DNA of 64,000 nucleotides, from positions 50,261 through 114,260 of the forward strand of contig JASCPH010000003.1 of NCBI GenBank assembly GCA_029959545.1, given 5' to 3'. Shown here one piece after another: positions 32,772-42,590 of the stretch; the stretch's first letter is position 1; the number at the start of each line of letters is the position of its first letter. Position numbers and translations under genes: made by a program. The DNA is from Microbacteriaceae bacterium PS02066 (lineage in GTDB: Bacteria > Actinomycetota > Actinomycetes > Actinomycetales > Microbacteriaceae). The notes under the pieces were generated by a model, which was not told the origin of the DNA, did no database searches, and worked only from the letters and a program-made list of their open reading frames with translations.

Positions 32772-33809
32772 GTGAGCTCCACCGCACAGGAGCGCGTCAC
32801 ACGCGCCGTCATCCGCACCCTCGGAGCGCTACCCGGGCCGCTCCAACGTCTGATCGCGGGCCGGCCGGTCGAGATCGACGGCCAACGCCTGCTGACCGAG
32901 GTGCAGATGGCCCTCCGACTGCTGAACGCCCTTCCCGGCGCCGCCTTCGAGGAGCTGCCGCTCCCCCAGGCGCGCGCGCAGGTGGATGCGGAGGCGCGGA
33001 TCTTCGGTCGCAGCGATCCTGTCGACGTCGTCGAGGACATCCGCATCCCGACGCGTGCCGGGGAGGTCGGCGCACGGCTCTATCAGGGCTCGACGCGAGG
33101 CGCACCGACCGGTACGGTCGTCTATTTCCATGGCGGTGGGTGGGTGGTCGGCGGGCTCACCTCGTGCGACTCCGTGTGCCGCTTCATCGCCGCGCACACC
33201 GACCTGCGCGTCGTGTCGGTCGACTACCGGCTGGCCCCCGAGCATCCGTTCCCGGCGGGCGTCGATGACGCCGTCGACGCGTACCGCTGGGTGCGCGATC
33301 ACCCGGAGTGGGGCACCACGGTCGCCGTCGCGGGAGACAGCGCCGGCGGCAATCTGAGTGCGGTCGTCTGCCAACTGACCGCCGATGCCCCACCGGATTT
33401 CCAGCTGCTGTTCTTCCCCGTCACCGACACGAGCACGAAGCATCCGTCGTACGACCTCTTCAGCGAGGGCTACTTCCTCACCGAACGGCAGATGGACTGG
33501 TACATCCGGCACTACCTGCCGGAGCCCGCCGACCGCACGGATCCCCGCGCATCGCCGCTGCGGGGCGAGCTCGCGGGGCAGCCACCCGCGCACGTCGCCG
33601 TCTCGGGGTTCGACGTGCTGCGCGACGAGGGCATCGCATATGCGAGGCGCCTGCGCGAGGCGGGAGTGCCCACAACACTGCAGGTCGTGCCCGGCCACAT
33701 CCACGCGTTCGTCAACGCCACCGGCGTCGGCCGCACGAGCAGCGCCGCCCTGGCCGAGGCCGTCGATGCGCTGGTCGCCGGGATGCGCACGGCGCGCCTG
33801 ACGCGCTAG
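32772..33809 (+). CDS. alpha/beta hydrolase, hormone-sensitive lipase family
   Basis: Esterase or lipase of family IV, 345 residues. It has the oxyanion-hole motif HGGGW near residue 120, the nucleophile elbow GDSAGG near 188, and the catalytic His in PGHIHAF near 315. The GTG at 32,772 has AAGGAGGA upstream. The 5' region is shared with the divergent AraC gene. Substrates are probably short acyl esters. The stop overlaps the convergent MFS gene by four bases. Confidence 0.9.
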   Translation: MSSTAQERVTRAVIRTLGALPGPLQRLIAGRPVEIDGQRLLTEVQMALRLLNALPGAAFEELPLPQARAQVDAEARIFGRSDPVDVVEDIRIPTRAGEVGARLYQGSTRGAPTGTVVYFHGGGWVVGGLTSCDSVCRFIAAHTDLRVVSVDYRLAPEHPFPAGVDDAVDAYRWVRDHPEWGTTVAVAGDSAGGNLSAVVCQLTADAPPDFQLLFFPVTDTSTKHPSYDLFSEGYFLTERQMDWYIRHYLPEPADRTDPRASPLRGELAGQPPAHVAVSGFDVLRDEGIAYARRLREAGVPTTLQVVPGHIHAFVNATGVGRTSSAALAEAVDALVAGMRTARLTR

Positions 33810-35092
33810 TACGCGCCGTGGGCGCGCCGACGTGCGCGGGACTCGACGAGGACCCCGACGGTGCCCACGATCCACAGAGCGAAGGTCGCGCTCATGGCCA
33901 ACCGCAACTGGTCGCGCGTGTACGCGGCGGGATCGGCTCCCTGCAGGTCGAGCACGATACCGATGACGTAGACGAGCACGAGCGCCGCGATGAAGCCGCC
34001 CATGTTGACCACGCCGGTCGCGGTCGACAGCCGCGAGAGCGGGTTGTCCCGGCGCACCACGTCGAACGCGATCATGGATGCGGCGCCGCCGCTGGAGAGG
34101 GTCACGACCCACACGACGAGCAGCCACAGCGGCGCCTCGCCCGGGGTGATGAGCACGGCGAGCAGAGCCGCCGCCTGCGCCGCGACCGAGCTCAGCGCGA
34201 TGAGCGGGCGTCGACCGGGATGCGCGGCCGAGAGCATGCCCATAAGCGGGGCGAACACCGCTCCGCTCAGCACGAACACGGTCACGAGCCCGGCGGCCGC
34301 ATCACGCGAGAGCCCCTCGCCCGCCATGAGGAAGGGAATGCCCCACAGCAGCGCGAACGCCGTGCCGGCGAAAGGCGTGACGAAGTGGATCCAGAATCCG
34401 AGGCGCGTGCCGGGCTCGCGCAGCGCCGCGACCACGAGCGCGAGCTGGCGTGGGCGCGGCCTGCCGTCGGCGGCCACGGGCCGACCCCGCTCGCGGATGA
34501 TCAGCGCGTCGAGGACGGCGAAGACGACGAACACTCCGGCGACGGCGGCGAAGGCGCTCTCCCAGCCGATGCCGTGGGCTAGGGAGGTGAGAAGCACGAC
34601 GCTGAGCACCTGGCCGAGCTGGCCGAACTGCGCGGTGATCTGCTGCAGCACCGGCACCCGCTTGGCGGGTAGCCAGAGTGCGATCAGGCGCAACACGCTG
34701 GGGAAGATGAGCGCGTCGCCGGCCCCCGTCAGAAGACGCGCCAGGATCGCCGAGGGCACATCGGGGGCGAACGCCAGCCACAGCGAGCCGCCGGCCATCG
34801 TCAGCATCCCGACCGTTCCGATGACGCGGGCACCCCAGCGATCCAGCAGCAGACCCGCCGGGATCTGCATGGCGCCGTAGACCGCGAGCTGAAGGGTGGT
34901 GAACAGGGCGAGCGTGCTCGATCCGGCGTCGAAGCGCACCGCCATGTCGGTGCCGAGGCCGGCGAGCGAGCTGCGACCTACGATTGCGACGAGGTAGGTG
35001 AACGCGCCGGCGACCCAGATGATCCAGGGCAGGGCCCCGCGAGCCGGGCCCGGGACGCGAATCGTGCCGGTCGAGGCTCCGTAGTCGGTCAT
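33806..35092 (-). CDS. MFS transporter
   Basis: Major facilitator superfamily transporter, 428 residues with 12 predicted membrane helices. The motif-A-like loop QIPAGLLLDRWGAR is between helices 2 and 3. The best general resemblance is to nitrate/nitrite- or sugar-phosphate-like antiporters of the NNP/OPA type, but no specific signature for a substrate is seen. It converges on the esterase gene by four bases. Confidence 0.87.
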   Translation of the reverse strand: MTDYGASTGTIRVPGPARGALPWIIWVAGAFTYLVAIVGRSSLAGLGTDMAVRFDAGSSTLALFTTLQLAVYGAMQIPAGLLLDRWGARVIGTVGMLTMAGGSLWLAFAPDVPSAILARLLTGAGDALIFPSVLRLIALWLPAKRVPVLQQITAQFGQLGQVLSVVLLTSLAHGIGWESAFAAVAGVFVVFAVLDALIIRERGRPVAADGRPRPRQLALVVAALREPGTRLGFWIHFVTPFAGTAFALLWGIPFLMAGEGLSRDAAAGLVTVFVLSGAVFAPLMGMLSAAHPGRRPLIALSSVAAQAAALLAVLITPGEAPLWLLVVWVVTLSSGGAASMIAFDVVRRDNPLSRLSTATGVVNMGGFIAALVLVYVIGIVLDLQGADPAAYTRDQLRLAMSATFALWIVGTVGVLVESRARRRAHGAY

Positions 35093-35166
35093 TTCGGGTG
35101 CGGGGCAGCCGGGAAGGGGCGCACTCCGGGAGCGAAAGACATCGACCCCATTCTACTACCGAGCGC

Positions 35167-36987
35167 TCAGACGCCGCCTCCGCCACCGCCGCCACCGCCG
35201 CCACCGGCGGACCCGCCACCTGTCGAACCGCCCGAGCTGCTCGAGCTGGAGAGCGCCGCCGCCGAGAGCGAGCTGACACCGCTCGTGAAGGCGCTCACGT
35301 TGAAGGCGGTCGCGCCGGCGTACCAGAGGGGCGCCCCGGTGCTCTCGTAGTAGACGGCCAGCTGAGCGGCCCACTGCTTCTCCAGGCCGAACACCACGGC
35401 GTAGGGCAGCAGAGGTTCGTAGATCGCGAGGACCGCCGCCGCATCCGTCGCGTCGACCGGACGCCGCTCGGCCGTCTCGGGTGACTGCAGCATGCGGATG
35501 CGGTCGGCCTCCGCCCAGCTGATGAAGAGCCGGAGCCCCGCGAGCCGTTCTCGGGTCTCGGCGCCCTTGGGACTCACGGGACGGTGAAAGAGCAGGAGGA
35601 GACCTATGGCACCCAACAGTGCCCCCGCGATGAACATGAGCACGGGAGGGGCGGGGTCGACCTGCGCGGACAGCGCGAGCGCTCCCATGACGATCGTCGC
35701 GGCCGTGGCGAGGATCAGCGCCCACAGCACTGGCCGCCGGCGCCCCCGCGGCACGGCGCGATACATGCCGCGCTCATCCAGCTCGGCTGCCGCCCACGTC
35801 CGCATGTTCTCCGACGTCTGCGCGAACGCGGTGTTGCGCTCACCGAACGCGAACTCGGCACCGGGCTGAGCGTTCTCGTCGAACAGCGCGTCGATGAACT
35901 CGCGGCCATCCGCCCCCGCGAGGGAGGAATCCACCAGCACTGCGCGCAGCTTCGGCCGCACCCGGGAGCCGCCCGGCACCTCTTCGATACGGATCGCGCC
36001 CCGCACGGCGAGCTCCAGGAGCGCCGCGGGCGCCGCCTTCGACGGCTTGGACAACAGCACTGCCGCGGTCAAAGGGGTGACGTCTGCGGGTGGCTCGTAC
36101 TCGGCGACGACGACACCGCGTCCGGGAGAGTCGCGCAGGATCCGGCGCCAGACGACGACCGCCCACGCGAACGCCCCGAGCAGTGCGAGGAACGATCCGC
36201 TCTGGGCCCAGCCCCACCCGGAGGTGAAGTAGCTGCTGTCGAACATCGCAAAAGTCCCCGGCGCGAACCCCACCGACAGCGTGACCGTCTGGCGGGGTGC
36301 GACGTTCGCCACCGACACGGATGCGGCCGCCGCATCCGTGTCGAGAGTGATCGGACACGTAGCCGTATCCCCCTGCGCGCCCACATAGCAGGCGGCCTGG
36401 CCGGTGAGGGAATCGGCGAGCGCCGGATCCACGTGGAGCGTGGCGGAGACGGAGCCGAAGCTCTGCGCCCACCCGACGCCGTTCACGTCCCAGTAGAACT
36501 CCTCGGTCCCCGTGTTCGGGAAGTACCAGGCGACGTTGCTCAGGTCGTAGGTGAAGACGTAGGTCTGTGCGCCGTGCACGAAACCGTCCACGCGCGACGT
36601 CACGCTCCACGTGCCGTCGTCGCTATCGACCTCGGCATCGCGCGGCGCGCCCGTCTCGTCGGTGACGGAGACGAGTTCGGGACGCAGCGGCTGCCCGTTG
36701 TACGTGTCGGGGATGGCACGGCGCATGCCGTGGTTCTGATCGGTCTCGGGGAACTCCGCGACGAAGCGCTCGACGACGTGGAGCCGGGAGGTGCCGTCGT
36801 CCGCGCGGGTCAGCGTGTAGTCGACGTCGAGGCTCCGGAACGTGAAGTCGTCGACGCCTGCCTGGACGACGGTCGCGGGTTTCGGAGGCGCGGGAGCCTC
36901 GGGGACGGCGGCGAAACCCGCGACGGTGAAAGCGAGAGCGAGAGCGGATGCGGCGGCGATGGCGCGCGTGATTGCCCCGGCGATCAT
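35167..36987 (-). CDS. DUF2207 membrane protein with Gly-rich tail
   Basis: Large membrane protein of unknown function, 606 residues. An N-terminal signal segment (residues 8-30) is followed by an extracytoplasmic domain with the DUF2207 pattern (RLHVVERFVAEFPE, YVFTYDLSNVAWYFPNTGTEEFYWDV). A membrane helix lies near 250, a cytoplasmic part with AVLLSKPSKAAPAALLELAVRG, then two more helices near 440-490, and a C-terminal low-complexity tail rich in Ser and Gly. This layout is usual for the family. It is divergent from the MarR gene, 39 bases away. Confidence 0.88.
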   Translation of the reverse strand: MIAGAITRAIAAASALALAFTVAGFAAVPEAPAPPKPATVVQAGVDDFTFRSLDVDYTLTRADDGTSRLHVVERFVAEFPETDQNHGMRRAIPDTYNGQPLRPELVSVTDETGAPRDAEVDSDDGTWSVTSRVDGFVHGAQTYVFTYDLSNVAWYFPNTGTEEFYWDVNGVGWAQSFGSVSATLHVDPALADSLTGQAACYVGAQGDTATCPITLDTDAAAASVSVANVAPRQTVTLSVGFAPGTFAMFDSSYFTSGWGWAQSGSFLALLGAFAWAVVVWRRILRDSPGRGVVVAEYEPPADVTPLTAAVLLSKPSKAAPAALLELAVRGAIRIEEVPGGSRVRPKLRAVLVDSSLAGADGREFIDALFDENAQPGAEFAFGERNTAFAQTSENMRTWAAAELDERGMYRAVPRGRRRPVLWALILATAATIVMGALALSAQVDPAPPVLMFIAGALLGAIGLLLLFHRPVSPKGAETRERLAGLRLFISWAEADRIRMLQSPETAERRPVDATDAAAVLAIYEPLLPYAVVFGLEKQWAAQLAVYYESTGAPLWYAGATAFNVSAFTSGVSSLSAAALSSSSSSGGSTGGGSAGGGGGGGGGGGV

Positions 36988-37026
36988 GGCACCAGCCTAT
37001 GCCGGGCACAGCGTACGCTATCGGGC

Positions 37027-37461
37027 ATGAGTGACCGCCGTCTGGCCATCGATGCCTGGGAGAGCCTGTTCCGGGCCCAGCACGAGATCTTCGCCGAGGT
37101 GGGTGCCGACTTCGAGCAGAGCGGCCTGCAGCAGGGGGAATACGACGTGCTCCTGACCGTCACGCGCGCGCCCGACATGTCGGCGCGGTTGCGGGACGTG
37201 ACGCGCAATATGCTCATCAGCCAGCCCAGCGTCTCGCGCCTGGTCGACCGGATGGTCGCGCGCGGGCTGCTGTCGAAGTGCACCGACCCCGACGACGGCC
37301 GCGGCGCCATCGTGCGGGCCACCGAGACGGGCGCGCGGCTGTTCCGCTCCATCGCGGCCGTGCACAGCCGCTCGATCGCCCAGCACATGTCGAGCCTCGA
37401 CGACGACGAGCTGCGAACCCTGCTGGAGCTGACACAGAAGCTCCGTCCCCGTCGGGACTGA
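37027..37461 (+). CDS. MarR-family transcriptional regulator
   Basis: Winged-helix regulator of 144 residues. The DNA-binding core has QQGEYDVLLTVTRAP, LISQPSVSRLVDRMVARGLL and the wing DPDDGRGAIVRATETG. Its 5' end is divergent from the DUF2207 gene and its 3' end meets sdaA. A role in control of the divergent gene is plausible but not shown. Confidence 0.9.
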   Translation: MSDRRLAIDAWESLFRAQHEIFAEVGADFEQSGLQQGEYDVLLTVTRAPDMSARLRDVTRNMLISQPSVSRLVDRMVARGLLSKCTDPDDGRGAIVRATETGARLFRSIAAVHSRSIAQHMSSLDDDELRTLLELTQKLRPRRD

Positions 37462-37469
37462 GCGCCCGG

Positions 37470-38867
37470 TCAGCACTCGATGACGTTGACGGCGAGACCG
37501 CCCTCGCTCGTCTCCTTGTACTTCGTCGACATGTCGATTCCGGTCTGACGCATCGTCTCGACGACCGTGTCGAGCGAGACGTAGTGCGACCCGTCGCCGC
37601 GCAGCGCGAGTCGGGCCGCGGTGACCGCGGTGGCTGCGGCGATCGCATTGCGTTCGATGCACGGAATCTGTACGAGCCCTCCGACGGGGTCGCAGGTGAG
37701 ACCGAGATGGTGCTCCATGGCGATCTCGGCCGCGTTCTCGATCTGCGCGGGGGTGCCGCCCATGACAGCCGTGAGTCCTCCCGCCGCCATCGCGCAGGCC
37801 GAGCCGACCTCCGCCTGGCATCCGCCCTCGGCCCCGGAGATGGAGGCGTTCGCCTTGAACAATGATCCGAGCGCGGTGGCCGTCAGCAGAAAACGTCGGA
37901 TGCCGCGGGGTCTCTCGTCGTCGGCGATCGCCCGGTCGAGACCGACGCCCGCGTCCGCGAGGAAGCGCCACCAGTACATCGCGACGGCGGGAAGGATGCC
38001 GGCGGCACCGTTGGTGGGCGCGGTCACCACCCGCCCGCCCGCGGCGTTCTCCTCGTTCACGGCGAGAGCGAAGGCTCCGAGCCATTCACCGGGAAGCTCC
38101 CGGTGGCCGATCGCCTGGGCGCTCTCGAGCTGCGCCCGCAACGAGCCGGCGCGACGCTTCACGCCGAGCCGCCCGGGGAGTACGCCGTCGTGGGCGAGCC
38201 CGGCCGTGATGCAGGCGCTCATCGCGCCCCAGATCGCGTCGAGTCCGGTGCGCACGTCGTCCTCGCTGCGCCAGGCCTGCTCGTTACGGCGGGCGATCTC
38301 GGCGATGGAGAGGCCGGTCTCGGCGCAGAGCGCGAGCAGCTGGGCGGCGCTGGCGTACGGGTAGGGCACGGCCGCGGGTGCCGGAGCGACCTCGCCGTCG
38401 CGGCGGATGAACCCGCCGCCGACCGAGAAGTAGGTCTCATTCGCGACGATCTCCCCCGCCGCATCCCATGCCGTCAGCGTGAGGGCGTTGGGGTGCTCGG
38501 GACGACGCACACGGGGTGAGAGCACGATGTCCGCGAGCTGGAAGCGGATCGGATGGAGGCCGGCGAGCGCGAGCGACCCGTCGTCCCCCAGCGTGGACCA
38601 GGCTCCTCGCACCAGCTCCGGATCCACCGTTTCGGGGCGGTGGCCCGCCAGCCCCGAGACGATCGCGTCGGGGGTGCCGTGTCCGATGCCCGTCGCACCC
38701 AGGGAACCGAACAGCTCGCATCCCACACGATGCACGCACTCGAGCAGCCCCGCATCCGCGAGCCGCCGGGCGAAGACACCGGCGGCACGCATCGGTCCGA
38801 CGGTGTGGGAGCTCGAGGGTCCGACACCGATGGAGAACAACTCGAACGCCGAAACGTATGCGCTCAC
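37470..38867 (-). CDS. sdaA: L-serine ammonia-lyase (L-serine dehydratase)
   Basis: Iron-sulfur L-serine dehydratase that makes pyruvate and ammonia. It is a single chain of 465 residues (alpha and beta domains fused). Family motifs are GPSSSHTVGPMRAA near residue 16, the SDH_alpha pattern APTNGAAGILPAV near 275, GSLFKANASISGAEGGCQAEVGSACAMAA near 330, and the C-terminal DPVGGLVQIPCIERN. Cys residues in these motifs bind the [4Fe-4S] cluster. GTG start at 38,867. It appears to be monocistronic. Confidence 0.95.
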   Translation of the reverse strand: MSAYVSAFELFSIGVGPSSSHTVGPMRAAGVFARRLADAGLLECVHRVGCELFGSLGATGIGHGTPDAIVSGLAGHRPETVDPELVRGAWSTLGDDGSLALAGLHPIRFQLADIVLSPRVRRPEHPNALTLTAWDAAGEIVANETYFSVGGGFIRRDGEVAPAPAAVPYPYASAAQLLALCAETGLSIAEIARRNEQAWRSEDDVRTGLDAIWGAMSACITAGLAHDGVLPGRLGVKRRAGSLRAQLESAQAIGHRELPGEWLGAFALAVNEENAAGGRVVTAPTNGAAGILPAVAMYWWRFLADAGVGLDRAIADDERPRGIRRFLLTATALGSLFKANASISGAEGGCQAEVGSACAMAAGGLTAVMGGTPAQIENAAEIAMEHHLGLTCDPVGGLVQIPCIERNAIAAATAVTAARLALRGDGSHYVSLDTVVETMRQTGIDMSTKYKETSEGGLAVNVIEC

Positions 38868-38905
38868 CCCGCCAGCCTACGCTCGGGCGGCTGGATGCGG
38901 CGGCG

Positions 38906-39769
38906 TCACTCCTCGACGGTGAGCCGCTCGGGGTGCGCGTAGACGTTCAGCGAGGTGCCGCGTGAGAACCCCACGAGTGTGAGGTGCATCGACGACGCGA
39001 GTTCCACGGCGAGCGAGGAGGGCGCCGAGACCGCGGCCAGCACGGGGATGCCCGCCATGATCGCCTTCTGCACGAGCTCGAAGCTCGCGCGACCCGACAC
39101 CTGCAGCACCGTGCCGGACAGCGGCAGCCGGTCGGCGAGCAGCGCCCAGCCGATCACCTTGTCGACCGCGTTGTGGCGTCCGACATCCTCACGCAGCACC
39201 AGCAGCTCCCCTGTTGCGATGTCGAAGAGCGCCGCCGCGTGCAGGCCACCCGTCTTCTCGAAGAGCGCCTGCCCACGGCGCAGCGCGTCCGGCAGCGAAG
39301 CGAGCCACCGCGCGGACGCGCGGCTCTCGTCGGCGGCCAGGTCGAATCGCGAGACCTTGGTGATCTGCTCGATGGATGCGGCACCGCAGACGCCGCAGGA
39401 GCTCGTCGTGTAGAAGGCGCGTGCCGCGTCCCTGGCGGGGATCTCGCGCCCGGGCGCGAGCGCGATGTCGAGCACGTTGTAGGTGTTCTCGCTCTGCGGC
39501 GCACCCACGGGGGTGCTCCCCGGGCCCCCGCAGTGGATCGCGCTGCGGACGTCGGCGCCGCTGGCGATGACGCCCTCCCCCGTGAGGAAACCGGCGGCCA
39601 GCTCGAGATCGTGACCCGGGGTGCGCATCGTCACGACGAGCGGCTCCCCGCCCACGCGCACCTCCAGCGGCTCCTCCACCACGACCGTGTCGGCGCGACG
39701 ACGCGTCGCGACGCCGTCGTCCATGAAGGCGATTCGCGTGACCGGGGTGCGCTCGGTGAGTCTTCCCAT
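38906..39769 (-). CDS. fdhD: sulfurtransferase FdhD
   Basis: FdhD moves sulfur from a desulfurase to the molybdenum cofactor of formate dehydrogenase-like enzymes. The 287-residue protein has the conserved CGVCG motif (SSCGVCGAAS) near residue 120 and typical segments GFLTGEGVI and EDVGRHNAVDKV. The ATG at 39,769 is seven bases after the stop of the oxidoreductase gene, so both are one transcription unit and FdhD is very likely specific for that enzyme. Confidence 0.94.
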   Translation of the reverse strand: MGRLTERTPVTRIAFMDDGVATRRRADTVVVEEPLEVRVGGEPLVVTMRTPGHDLELAAGFLTGEGVIASGADVRSAIHCGGPGSTPVGAPQSENTYNVLDIALAPGREIPARDAARAFYTTSSCGVCGAASIEQITKVSRFDLAADESRASARWLASLPDALRRGQALFEKTGGLHAAALFDIATGELLVLREDVGRHNAVDKVIGWALLADRLPLSGTVLQVSGRASFELVQKAIMAGIPVLAAVSAPSSLAVELASSMHLTLVGFSRGTSLNVYAHPERLTVEE

Positions 39770-39776
39770 GCCGCGC

Positions 39777-42194
39777 TCAGCGGTGCTCGAGGCGCACGAT
39801 GACCGACTTCGAGGTGGGCGTGCCGCTGATATCGGCGACCGATTCGAGCGGCACGAGCACGTTCGTCTCGGGGTAGTAGGCGGCCGCGTTCTGACGGGGC
39901 GTGTCGTAGGAGACGATGCGGAAGCTCTCGGCTCGGCGCTCCTGGAGGCTGCCGTCTGCATCCGTCCATTCGGAGACGAGGTCCACGATCTCCCCCTCCG
40001 CGAAGCCGAGCTCGCGGATGTCGTCGGCGTTGACGAGCACGACGCGACGGCCCCCGTGGATCCCTCGGTACCGGTCGTCCTTGCCGTACACGGTGGTGTT
40101 GTACTGATCGTGAGAGCGCAGCGTCTGCAGCAGCACGCGCCCAGCGGGGATGTGCGGGTACTCCAGCGGATTGACCGTGAAGCGCGCCTTGCCGTCGACC
40201 GTCGCGAACCGACGCTCGTCGCGCGGGCCGTTCGGCAGGAAGAACGTGCGTCCCTTCTGGATACGGCTCTCGTAGTCCTCGAACCCCGGGATCACCCGTT
40301 CGATGTGCGAGCGGATGAGCGCATAGTCCGCCTCGAGGGCGGCCCAGTCCGCCTGCGGCACGTTGGCCGGGTCGTGAAGACCGGCCGCATCCAGACCTTC
40401 GGACTCCACCGTCCCGTGCTCGGGAAGGGTACGTTCGTGGTCGCCGTCATGGGCTGCCGGCGCGTCCTGGGGCGAGGATCCACCGCCGAAGACCAGCGCG
40501 CACAGCCTCGCGATGATGGCGACCTCGCTGAGCATGTCGTCCGAGGGCGGGGCGAGCCGCCCGCGCGAGGCGTGCACGGCACCCATCGAATCCTCGACTG
40601 TGACGCGCTGCTCCCGGCCGCCGCGACGATCGCGGTCGGTGCGTCCGAGTGTGGGAAGGATGAGCGCGCGGCTACCGGTGATGACGTGGGAGCGGTTGAG
40701 TTTGGTCGACACGTGCACCGTGAGGCCCACGTGCGCCATCCCCGCCTCGACGACCGCGGTGTCGGGCGTCGCCGACACGAAGTTGCCGCCCATGCCCATG
40801 AAGAAGCGGACCTTGCCGTCGCGCATCGCACGGATGGCGGCGACCGTGTCGAAGCCGTGAGCGCGGGGCGCAGCGAACGAGAACTCCCGATCGAGAGCGT
40901 CGAGGAACGCATCCGCCGGCTTCTCGTAGATGCCGACCGTGCGGTCGCCCTGCACGTTCGAGTGGCCGCGCACGGGACAGACGCCGGCGCCGGGGCGGCC
41001 GATGTTGCCCTGCAGCAGCAGCACGTTCACGACGTCGCGCAGAGTGGGCACGGAGTGCTTGTGCTGGGTGAGTCCCATCGCCCAGCACACGATCGTGGCC
41101 TTCGAGGCGCGCACCTCGTCGCCGATCGCCCGCAGTTCCTGCTCGCCGAGGCCGGTGGCCTCCTCCAGCTGCGACCACTGCGCATCCGCCATCTGCCGGC
41201 GGTACGACTCGAACCCGCTCGTGTGGGCGCTGATGAAGGCCGTGTCGAGCACGTCACCGTCACGGTCCTGCGCCTCGAGCAGGTGCTTGCCGATCGCGTG
41301 GAAGAGCGCCTGATCGCCGCCGGAGCGGATCTGCACGAAGCGGTCCGCGAGCTTCGTGCCGCCGAAGGCCACTCCGCGCGGCGTCTGGGGGTTCTCGAAC
41401 CGCATGAGCCCTGCTTCGGGCAGCGGGTTCACGGCGATGATGCGCGCGCCGCGCTGCTTCGCCTTCTCGAGGGCCGACAGCATGCGGGGATGGTTCGTGC
41501 CGGGGTTCTGCCCGGCCACGATCAGCAGGTCCGCCTCGTGGACGTCCTCGATCGAGACGGTGCCCTTGCCGATGCCGATCGTCTCGGTCAAGGCCGACCC
41601 GCTCGATTCGTGGCACATGTTCGAGCAGTCGGGGAGGTTGTTCGTGCCGAGCCCGCGCACCAGCAGCTGGTACAGGAACGCCGCCTCGTTCGAGGTGCGT
41701 CCCGACGTGTAGAACACCGCCTCGTCGGGCTGCGACAGTGACCTCAGCTCGTCCGCGATCATCTCGAGCGCCGCATCCCACGAGATCGGTCGGTAGTGCG
41801 TCGCGCCCTCGTCGAGCACCATCGGATGCGTCAGCCGACCCTGTTGGCCGAGCCACCAGTCGTCGCCTTGGCGGAGGTCCTCGATCGAGTGCGCAGCGAA
41901 GAACTCCGGCCCGACGCGGCGCACGGTCGCCTCTTCCGCGACGGCCTTGGCGCCGTTCTCGCAGAACTCCGCGACATGGCGCTTGTCCTCCTCCGGCCAC
42001 GCGCAGCCGGGACAGTCGAAACCGTCCTTCTGATTGACGCGGAGGAGGGTCTCGGCGGATCGCTTGAGGCCCATCTGCTCGTTCGCGATCTGGAGCGCGT
42101 GGAGCACGGCCGGCACGCCCACCGCGACCTTCTTCGGTCGCGACACGTGCACGCGGGACTCATCGATATTGGCCGTCGGTGGCTTCATCGGCAT
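39777..42194 (-). CDS. FdhF/YdeP-family molybdopterin oxidoreductase
   Basis: Large molybdopterin-dependent oxidoreductase, 805 residues, related to formate dehydrogenase alpha subunits and to E. coli YdeP. The N-terminal iron-sulfur region has CPGCAWPE and AEFCENGAKA. The Mo ligand is a Cys in SNMCHESSGS, at the place of selenocysteine in FdhF. The C-terminal molydop-binding domain has LQTLRSHDQYNTTVYG. I chose the ATG at 42,194. There is no electron-transfer subunit gene beside it, so the physiological partner is unknown. YdeP is linked with acid resistance in E. coli; a like role here is not shown. Confidence 0.92.
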   Translation of the reverse strand: MPMKPPTANIDESRVHVSRPKKVAVGVPAVLHALQIANEQMGLKRSAETLLRVNQKDGFDCPGCAWPEEDKRHVAEFCENGAKAVAEEATVRRVGPEFFAAHSIEDLRQGDDWWLGQQGRLTHPMVLDEGATHYRPISWDAALEMIADELRSLSQPDEAVFYTSGRTSNEAAFLYQLLVRGLGTNNLPDCSNMCHESSGSALTETIGIGKGTVSIEDVHEADLLIVAGQNPGTNHPRMLSALEKAKQRGARIIAVNPLPEAGLMRFENPQTPRGVAFGGTKLADRFVQIRSGGDQALFHAIGKHLLEAQDRDGDVLDTAFISAHTSGFESYRRQMADAQWSQLEEATGLGEQELRAIGDEVRASKATIVCWAMGLTQHKHSVPTLRDVVNVLLLQGNIGRPGAGVCPVRGHSNVQGDRTVGIYEKPADAFLDALDREFSFAAPRAHGFDTVAAIRAMRDGKVRFFMGMGGNFVSATPDTAVVEAGMAHVGLTVHVSTKLNRSHVITGSRALILPTLGRTDRDRRGGREQRVTVEDSMGAVHASRGRLAPPSDDMLSEVAIIARLCALVFGGGSSPQDAPAAHDGDHERTLPEHGTVESEGLDAAGLHDPANVPQADWAALEADYALIRSHIERVIPGFEDYESRIQKGRTFFLPNGPRDERRFATVDGKARFTVNPLEYPHIPAGRVLLQTLRSHDQYNTTVYGKDDRYRGIHGGRRVVLVNADDIRELGFAEGEIVDLVSEWTDADGSLQERRAESFRIVSYDTPRQNAAAYYPETNVLVPLESVADISGTPTSKSVIVRLEHR

Positions 42195-42439
42195 GTCGCC
42201 AGAGTACGCCCCCCGCGCAGCCCGGCGCGTCAAGCTCGCGGCGGGGCAGAGACGGCACCGCCCCGCCTCAGCCGCTTCTTCGTCAGGAGATATCCCTCAT
42301 GCAGGACGATCGAGGGGATGTTCGTCCTGCGGAGTGGCGTTCTCCTGCGGAGTTCTCATCCTCAGTGCTCGCTCATCGGAGAAACGAAACACCGGCCCCG
42401 CCGAAGCGGAAGCCGGTGTCGTACTGTCTCAACACAGTG

Positions 42440-42512
42440 TGCGCCCGAAGGGACTCGAACCCCTAACCTTCTGATCCGTAGTCAGATGCTCTATCCATTG
42501 AGCTACGGGCGC
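42440..42512 (-). tRNA. tRNA-Arg(ACG)
   Basis: A 73-base cloverleaf: acceptor GCGCCCG/CGGGCGC with discriminator A, D stem GCTC/GAGC, anticodon stem TCTGA/TCAGA with loop CTACGGA (anticodon ACG), T stem AGGGG/CCCTT with loop TTCGAGT. The CCA is not encoded. Confidence 0.97.
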
Positions 42513-42590
42513 ATGTTTCCCGTCGCATTCCTGCGCGCGGGCACTAGGAGAGACTACAACACAACCGGGGTTGCTCGCGAATCGAGACGC

